Below are positions 57,831 to 64,000 of a stretch of DNA of 64,000 nucleotides, one piece after another. Position numbers and translations under genes: made by a program. The notes below the pieces were generated by a model. That model worked only from the letters and a program-made list of their open reading frames with translations, was not told where the DNA came from and did not search any database. Source of the DNA: Taenia hydatigena. Lineage: Eukaryota > Platyhelminthes > Cestoda > Cyclophyllidea > Taeniidae. Positions within the stretch are counted from its first letter, which is position 1; each line of letters starts with the position of its first letter. Location: NCBI GenBank assembly GCA_036345935.2, contig JADWOT020000004.1, forward strand, positions 10,806,565-10,870,564, in the 5' to 3' direction.

Positions 57831-58592
57831 TTGGCATACATCACTAGATATTTCAACAAACCTACCAATTGTTTCCATACCCATTTTAAGTATTCGACGC
57901 CTTCCACCATTTCTAAACGGCCTCTTGTCTCTCACTTTCCTACTGCATTTCTTACGCTGCTGTTGCGCGAACGGTTGTACGTGAATGCACACTTACCATG
58001 TCCAATGAAGCCATGCTACCTCCCTCTTCCCTATAAGGGAAGGATGGGCAAGACAGACAGTGATGACTGTGGCGCAACTAATCAGGTTGGATTGTATTTG
58101 TACGCATTCATCTGTAGCAGCTGCAAGCCTGGCTGCGCAGAAGACTTCTTCTCTATCCCACATGCCATGTTAGTTAAGGCCACCACTGATAGGCGCTACT
58201 TCCTTAACGGACACGCTGCCGCTCGCATTGTCGCCTACATTGCCTTGTAAGTGATCCCCTGTCCCCTTTCACAATCCTTTTCTACCCATTCACCCACCCA
58301 CTTACCTGCCTAACTACCTTTTTCATATTCATTTCTGTTCATCCTGCAGCCATTCATTTATTCTACTTCTAAGATCCTTCGTTTCATTGCGAACCCATCC
58401 ATTTACTCCTGCTCCTCGATCCTTCCATCTGTGCACCGTCTCATCAATGCCCAATCATCGAACGTAGCCCTTACACACCAAATGCACAACTTTGTTCATA
58501 TTCATTCATGAGATCGACCCTTCTCTTTCATCTTCCCTTTACGCAGGTCTGGCATAAACAAAGTCCAGTGCATTTTACACGCACGGTGGTAA
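57831..58592 (+). CDS. Hypothetical Cys-containing protein, two 3' exons
   Basis: The exon open to 58,246 contains NAHLPCPMKPCYLPLPYKGR, a DDCGATNQVGLYLYAFICSS stretch, CKPGCAEDFF and FLNGHAAARIVAYIA. It ends TT|GTAAGT, phase 2. The terminal exon 58,547-58,592 starts after TTTACGCAG and, in matching phase, gives SGINKVQCIL plus four residues and TAA. AATAAA follows at 58,868. The phase match and protein-like composition support a real gene; the upstream start is unknown, since the frame is open through the CTC repeat. The pattern of cysteines does not match a domain I can name. Only the last exon is duplicated in the inverted arm at 0.9 kb. Confidence 0.55.
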
Positions 58593-59475
58593 CCACTGAT
58601 ACGCTTCAAGAGTGGCATGGCCTTTCTACACTTCTGTCGCTTTGGTTCCTGTCCACAGAAGCAAAAGCAACGGCTTCGTCTCTCTCTCTCTGCCCCTCTC
58701 TAGCTCCCCATTGCGTCTCACGTGCATGTGCTAATTGGATTCATCCCCACTCCTACTCATCCATCGACGCCGTATCGCCTCTAGCCCTCCTCCATCTCCT
58801 CCCTCTCCCACTTCTTCTCCACTCCTCCTCCTCCTCCTGCCAGTGTCAATGCTGCGCACACGCCAGCAATAAAAGCGGTCCCCGTTTAGGAAGGGGACAC
58901 GGGTTTCTTGCCAATGTGCGAGTGTAGGCGGTGGGATGGTGGTGGTGTAGAGTGTTTCATTAGGATGAAGAGTTGGTATTCTTGGTCAGGTTTTGCATTA
59001 TTTGGGTGATCTAGGTTGGTTGCGAAGTCTCATGTTTGCGCGACCGACAGCGCGTGCAGGGGCTGCGAACGCTTCCGTCACTGTTGGTTAGCGGCCTAAA
59101 TCGAGGCAATTGCACTGCGTCAACTTGCATTAATCAAGTCATGAGGGGGAGGAGGAGAAGGATGACAGAGAAAGCAAATTAATTGCCCCACAACACGTTG
59201 GAACACGTGATGATGGCAATGCAATGCAATGCACGCAAGCCTGTGTGATGTGGCGTGCGATGTGCTCCAATTAGCTTTCCTTTCTCACATCAGCAATGCT
59301 CCTCACTGCATTGGCGGCTCCGCACGCTGCGGCAAATGTGGCTACACTCCTCAATCATGATAATGCCCAATGTTGGCATTTCGCATTCTCATCGCTACAT
59401 GTGAGATGAAGATTGAGGCTTCCTTTCCATTGTCTAAAACCACCACACACACACACACAGGCTAGGGTACTATTG
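58400..59475. repeat. Inverted repeat IR1, right inner arm
   Basis: Partner of 1-1,092. The long ORF 58,508-58,927 and its mirror at 922-560 are both open but run through the terminal exon and 3' UTR in another frame with many amino-acid changes, so they are treated as non-coding. Confidence 0.85.
58868..58873 (+). promoter_or_regulatory. Poly(A) signal AATAAA
   Basis: Lies 276 bases after the stop of the 57.8-58.6 kb gene and is conserved in the inverted copy at 614-619. Confidence 0.5.
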
Positions 59476-59714
59476 TGCTTAACTGATCTATGGGCAGAAA
59501 ATTGGCGTCGACAATGCCACGTGGAGAGGCGGTTGAGATGAGATCTACGACATCGTCCTCCACACGGTGGCACCACGTTGTCACACAACTGGTGGAAGAG
59601 CACAATGTCCGCCAACTTCGTGGATGGTGTGAGGAGTGGGTGTGTGTTAGGCACTGTGTAAGCCGGTAAAGCAGCGCCTTCTTCTTCTTCTTCTTCTCCT
59701 GTCCTCAAAGCCAC
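59355..59714 (-). other. Minus ORF with a glutamate run, uncertain
   Basis: 119 codons with a GEEEEEEGAALPAYTV stretch encoded by GAA repeats, then basic Cys/His residues. It lies directly downstream of a donor in the neighbouring exon and its last third is IR1 repeat. Coding status doubtful. Confidence 0.25.
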
Positions 59715-59718
59715 TCAC

Positions 59719-59900
59719 CTCGTCCACACGAAGAGTTGCCAGTATTGGTGCTGTGCCATTGAGGCGTGCGGCTTCTCGAGGCACCACCTCACTGTCACAT
59801 CAACGCGCACTGCCCTGTCCACGCAATGTGGTCCGCCCTGTCCGCCTTTTAGCAAGACATTGGCATAATGCGATGAAGTGAACAACAAGAAAAGACACAA
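59719..59900 (-). CDS. Hypothetical exon with clear donor
   Basis: The minus frame reads HYANVLLKGGQGGPHCVDRA, VRVDVTVRWCLEKPHASMAQ and HQYWQLFVWT, and ends ACGAG|GTGAGT at 59,719. The strong donor and protein-like composition support an exon. It is divergent from the F-box gene that starts about 300 bases to the right. No family recognised. Confidence 0.4.
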
Positions 59901-59913
59901 ATCGACATTGAGT

Positions 59914-59934
59914 TGTGTGTGTGTGTGTGTGTGT
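59914..59934. repeat. (GT)n dinucleotide repeat
   Basis: About ten GT units. Confidence 0.9.
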
Positions 59935-60187
59935 CCTTTTCCATTCCACGAGCAGCAAGGCTACTCACTGGGCTAATATGGCCAACATTTTGCAACAAAC
60001 GCAGAGAAGGACCCGTGGACTTACAGCATGAGTGATTGAGTGAGTGAGTGAAGCAAGGGTAGACCACGCAAGTGCCATGGTTACTCGCATCGTGACTTTG
60101 ACTTGAGAAAGGCAGAAATGCTTTGCCATTAGATGAGGTGGGTGTCTACTGCTGCTACTGCGAAGTACCAAGTGGACAGCGTTGTGG

Positions 60188-61710
60188 ATGATGCCATTGT
60201 CGTTGCAAGCAATCACTGTGACGCGAGGACTGTGTGGTGTCCCACCACCTCCCACCTCCGCATTATTTATCGGTGGAAAGGCATTATTTAACAGACGTGA
60301 TGATGGCGTGACTGCCGAAGGGGTAGACGACCACGACCACGACAACGACCACGATTGGGACCACGACGACGTAACTACCAATGCGCTAACACGTCAGTGA
60401 GTTCAGCCAAATGACTGACCACGCCCTCGCTCTCCCCCTCCCTCCCTCCCTCCCTCCCTCCCTCCCTCCCTCCCTCTAACTGCAGCTCTATCAACCTCGA
60501 CGTCTGCGTCACGCAGTCATTCTACGCTTCCGACCTTCCCGATAATGCTGCGTTTCGGTTATCTCTACTCCCGCCACTTACCGACATTTCTTCCACACCA
60601 TCTTCATGTATCCTCACTTCACTTCAATACCCCTCACCTATAATTTTTCTCATGCCACTAACCAAGATGCACCTTCGTTGACATTTCGGCCGAGGATGAT
60701 GCTGCACATCGCAAAATCACCCAACTGCCACCTGAATTGGCACCACAAATATGCAACTTCCTGAATGTTCCCGACTTCATGAACGTGTGCAAGGCAATGC
60801 CGCATTGGAGGCGGATACCGCGAAGTCGTCGTTAGCGTGAGGCACTCAATCGCTACATCAGTGTGTGGAAGTGGGTAGACAAGAATCTGTGCTAAATGGT
60901 CTTTCCACGACCCTCGTCTGACACGTATCGAGACGCAGTTGCGGCAGTGCAGTATCACATGGAGGAGGTGGATTCACTCCAAGTAATCCTTACTAACGTG
61001 GTCGCCACCTTATCAAGCCGACAGTACATTGGTGTCTGCTACCTATTCCAGCAAATAAGTACACAGCCCTCGACATAGGTGAAAGAGCATTTTCGGATTC
61101 TCCTCGCATGTTTGGATTCAACTTCACTCTCGCCACTGGCAGTTTATTGGAAGGAAGCCCCTTCGTTATGGCCCACAACTTTACACTAAATGGTTCCTGG
61201 GTTGAATATTACCCGACAAGAGGCAAATTTATGCCTAAAGTGCGCATTTTAAAAGAGGACTTTAATGATTACCTCCGCCACCATGATTGATTTATCTACA
61301 TACTGGAAAGGGATTTTGACTTGATGGACAACCTCATTAGCTTTCTTGACATTATAAAACCGCATCAAGTACTAGTCATTGCAATTTTGACAGACGACGT
61401 GTATGATGCGGAAGAAGACATGCAGGTGCTCTCCGCTTTCGTGGACAGTATGGAGGACATTGAGAATAGTCCACTGGCCACCACGAGTGTAAACTTGTGC
61501 CTTCGTTGCTGCAAGTGCTTCGAACCCGACTACTGCAACACAATGGAGTTGTTGGAGTTTGCGTGCTACGATTTGAGCTTGAGGAGGAGCGCTGACAGTA
61601 CCACGTCGTCATCTACGTGGGAGCCACCAGACAGAGGAGATGAATTGCTCGTGCATCGTGAACCACCACCACCACCTCCGTCTCCACCTTCACCTTCACA
61701 TTTCGAATAG
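60188..61710 (+). pseudogene. F-box protein, FBXO4-like architecture, inactivated
   Basis: Exon 1 from ATG 60,188 has GVPPPPTSALFIGGKALFNR and an Asp/His-rich run (DDHDHDNDHDWDHDD), ending CA|GTGAGT at 60,396, phase 2. Exon 2 starts at 60,667 after AACCAAG in matching phase: CTFVDISAEDDAAHRKITQL, PPELAPQICNFLNVPDFMNV, CKAMPHWRR. The F-box core is LPPEL..QI..FL. Breaks: TAG 60,833-60,835, TAA 60,893-60,895, a one-base frame change near 61,076 and TGA 61,288-61,290. Then PRMFGFNFTLATGSLLEGSP, a strand-like VLVIAILTDD, Cys-rich CLRCCKCF and a proline tail to TAG 61,710. In human FBXO4 an F-box precedes an atypical small-GTPase-like domain with similar PRF.MFG and FIYV..LLVL signatures. The similarity is from memory and moderate. 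SCF substrate adaptor role inferred. Confidence 0.6.
60432..60476. repeat. (CCCT)n tetranucleotide repeat
   Basis: About eleven CCCT units, within intron 1 of the F-box gene model. Confidence 0.95.
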
Positions 61711-61735
61711 GCTGATTCGGATGGTTGAATGGAGG

Positions 61736-61741
61736 AATAAA
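61736..61741 (+). promoter_or_regulatory. Poly(A) signal AATAAA
   Basis: 26 bases after the terminal TAG of the F-box gene; duplicated at 56,283-56,288. Confidence 0.55.
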
Positions 61742-61778
61742 GAGTCTTGTGAGACGAGTGGAGAGAGGATGTAATGAT

Positions 61779-62159
61779 GGAGTGTACTTTCCTACTGCAT
61801 GGCAGAATGTGGCAGTGCAGGTTGGTTTGCGATGCAGAATGTTTGAGAGAGCAGGAGGGTGAAGTATTGGGAGTGGAAGAGGATGGCGTGTGATTGAGCA
61901 GGGACTGTAGTCTCAGCGGCTGACGTGGTTATGAGTTATGGAATGCGAAGGGGAAAGGCGATGTGAAAAGACAGTGATGGTGGCCCTGTGACGGGACGAA
62001 GTGAGTGGTACGTGTAGGTGGGTGGATGGATGAATGAGTGCGTTAGAGAATGCAGAAAAATAGCAGAATGCAGTGAGGCATACGCAGATGTTGGGAGGGA
62101 GACGCAGTCCATGTACATAAAATCATAACGTGTAGATTTATAGGAGTTTGGTAATGCTG
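61779..62159. other. No gene recognised
   Basis: Purine-rich flank between the F-box gene and repeat B. Minus ORF 62,262-61,936 is compositional. Confidence 0.4.
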
Positions 62160-62437
62160 GCGTTGTTGGCCTTAAAACATGAGACATGAGCGTGGGCTGG
62201 CCTGCGAAATCATCCCTGTGGAAGTGGGTGAGTGGGTGGGGAGGAGGACCGCGTGACCACACCTCACACGTGTGTGTGTGTGTGCTTGTGTGTCTGTGTC
62301 ATTTGACCTCGTTGAGCGTGCGCGATTCGTGAGTTGTAGGGAGACTGACTGCATTGAGGTATAGGTGATAGTGCGTCGAATGGATAGAATGAGGTGAAGA
62401 AGAGGCGAGCGGTAAATGGAGGCCAAGGAAGATAAGC
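62160..62437. repeat. Direct repeat B, copy 2
   Basis: Matches 7,413-7,690. Ends at GATAAGCAAA and passes straight into repeat C. Confidence 0.8.
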
Positions 62438-63933
62438 AAATGCGTGGGCTGATACCAACATCAAGTTTGCTGAAACATTAACGTCTTCCAATGTGTTATG
62501 TGTTATGTTTGCCCAAATCAACCAACTGCGATCTTTCTACATAGCACTATTAATCCTTCTGAAAAGCACAACACGGATGACCTCGATTATGTAAATCCGA
62601 CCCGACGATTCGTAGCTAAGCTCCACCTCACGTGTATAGTGCTAAGCCATCTTTAGGATTTTAGCTTCTATAACCGCATTACAATCCTTTATCGGAACAT
62701 CATTAAATACCTCAAGTTGCCTTTCGTCAGGTTGGTCCTGGCATTTGCGAACGACCTCCATAAGTCTGATTTTCTTTGTGCACGTGTTGTGCGACTCTAT
62801 GCATCGAAGTAAGACTTAACTCATTCCACACTAAAAGGCGATTTTTACCATTTTAGACTGATTTCTACAGGACTTGATGGCATTGCACACTCCATGCCCA
62901 TATCAGTCTGTGTACGAGTATCCCAAAATGCTTGGGTTAATTTTCAAGCCACACATCCAGTGAACACAGCATTTAGGCTAAACATCCTACATGGCGCCTT
63001 CGCCGAATACTCACAGAACATATGTACCCGTAGTGCATCTCGCGAAAAGATGGGTCTATTGTTTCGAATGTAAGAGCTTTTGCCACTAGCGTGAAGTACA
63101 CTTACAAATCATGTACGATTCACATTCACGATGCCATCACTTATTTTTCTCCGAACCACATGAGTGCAAGCCTAAGCGCAATTTCACTTGTGATGTTGGT
63201 GCTGCGCCCCTGTGCATATTATCCTCACACGTTTTGAGTAAGTTTCATAGACACGCCTGCCCATGCCAATTCTGCCTGCTGAAGTTAACATTAGGTCCCA
63301 ACAGCGCTTTCTTAAAGAAAAAGACGGCCTTATTTCAAAAGAGTCCTTGCAAAGAAAAAGGCGCTATTAGATGAGGTGCATGTGCCGCGCACGTTGAGTC
63401 ATATTAAATCATGTTAAATCTGCTGAACATCAAGATAATAAGCTTAAACAAGCAGTGCCTATGGCAGACAATGTGCTGGCGTTGTTCCATGCGATAGCAA
63501 GTTTAAATGCAAAGCATCAGTACGCCTTGTTTGCAATAAAGATAAACGGCTCAACACTTATGATGCTTTTTAACATTGATTTGTTCAGTTCAACCGACCC
63601 AGATACTTTCTCATTGGCCGCTTGTGAAGAAGTAGCAACTGTGAATTCGATTGCAGAAATTCGTGCTCTTGTAATTTGAGGTAATTACTTTTCCAACTGA
63701 ACCGCTGGTCTCCACGTTACCTTCGCTTTCAGCACGTTGCCGCTGCTACCGTTGATACAGACATCATGTGGATCTTTATATTGCCTGAATGCAACTGTGG
63801 TTCCATGCGCATCCCCAAACTTGACGCGAAATGCCTGCAAACCCTTCAAGACTCTATTTGGCAAGTTGTACTATCCGAGTCGCACACGCTCAGACAGGGA
63901 CGGAACCGCCTTCCGCTCTTTATCATCATTTAA
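62438..63933 (+). CDS. Repeat-C gene, long copy: hypothetical multi-exon protein
   Basis: Coding-like pieces in order. (1) 62,442-62,591: ADTNIKFAETLTSSNVL and AQINQLRSFYIALLILLKST, shared with 30.64 kb. (2) 62,871-63,069, after CTACAG: LDGIAHSMPISVCVRVSQNA, NTAFRLNILHGAFAEYSQN, ending AT|GTAAGA. (3) 63,251, after TTTCATAG in matching phase: HACPCQFCLLKLTLGPNS to GAIR. (4) 63,461-63,670: ADNVLALFHAIASLNAKHQY, INGSTLMMLFNIDLF, ending CTT|GTAATT. (5) 63,733-63,933, after CTTTCAG, phase 0: HVAAATVDTDIMWIFILPEC to LPLFIII and TAA. Several junctions are phase-consistent, but the joins between 1-2 and 3-4 are uncertain. No family recognised. Confidence 0.45.
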
Positions 63934-64000
63934 TGACATTACGTTTTTACCGTGCTTGGGAACAAACCAAGATACACCGGTAATCCACTGATGCGCAATT
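63678..64000 (+). repeat. Direct repeat C, copy 2, right block
   Basis: Matches 30,888-31,205 and runs to the window end, so the gene and repeat may extend further. Confidence 0.8.

Overview
The window is nuclear DNA of a multicellular eukaryote. Coding stretches are short exons bounded by GTAAGT/GTGAGT donors and pyrimidine-AG acceptors, intergenic space is long, AATAAA signals follow gene ends, simple repeats are common, and there are no operons or Shine-Dalgarno contexts. An expanded beta-1,3-glycosyltransferase (GT31) family, orphan coiled-coil and F-box genes and the base composition suggest a flatworm, most likely a tapeworm. That assignment is inference and no single feature proves it.

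The dominant theme is duplication, much of it inverted. The largest pair is a palindrome of two ~4.4-kb arms (31.9-36.35 kb and 38.64-43.02 kb) around a 2.3-kb spacer. Each arm carries a two-exon GT31 gene. The left copy can be read open with one choice of splice acceptor; the right copy has a CGA-to-TGA stop. A second inverted pair (46.78-47.58 and 52.55-53.34 kb) carries a three-exon coiled-coil gene, intact on the minus strand and splice-damaged on the plus strand. A third pair lies at the window ends (1-2.4 kb against 57.1-59.5 kb). Smaller inverted pairs are 2.7-4.3/29.0-30.4 kb, 12.35-12.57/36.47-36.73 kb, 5.44-5.61/21.35-21.49 kb and 9.2/10.0 kb. Direct pairs are 5.73-7.41/27.55-29.23 kb, 7.41-7.69/62.16-62.44 kb, 30.64-31.21/62.44-64.0 kb, 19.22/45.59 kb and 13.5/37.4 kb.

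Region by region: 0-10 kb is a mosaic of repeat pieces with small exon remnants. 10-27 kb is mostly featureless, with an F-box exon at 16.3 kb and orphan ORFs at 23.7-24.2 and 26.4-26.9 kb. 27.5-31.2 kb repeats material from 2.7-7.4 kb. 31.9-43 kb is the GT31 palindrome. 43-46.6 kb is sparse. 46.6-53.4 kb is the coiled-coil pair. 53.6-64 kb holds proline-rich tails, a decayed F-box gene resembling FBXO4 (60.2-61.7 kb) with a partial second copy (56.3-56.8 kb), a cysteine-containing orphan gene (57.8-58.6 kb) and the start of another orphan gene (62.4-63.9 kb).

The genes do not form a visible pathway. The window reads as a nursery and graveyard of small duplicated gene families, in which most families have one better and one broken copy. 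All similarities were judged by eye; no alignment or database search was run.
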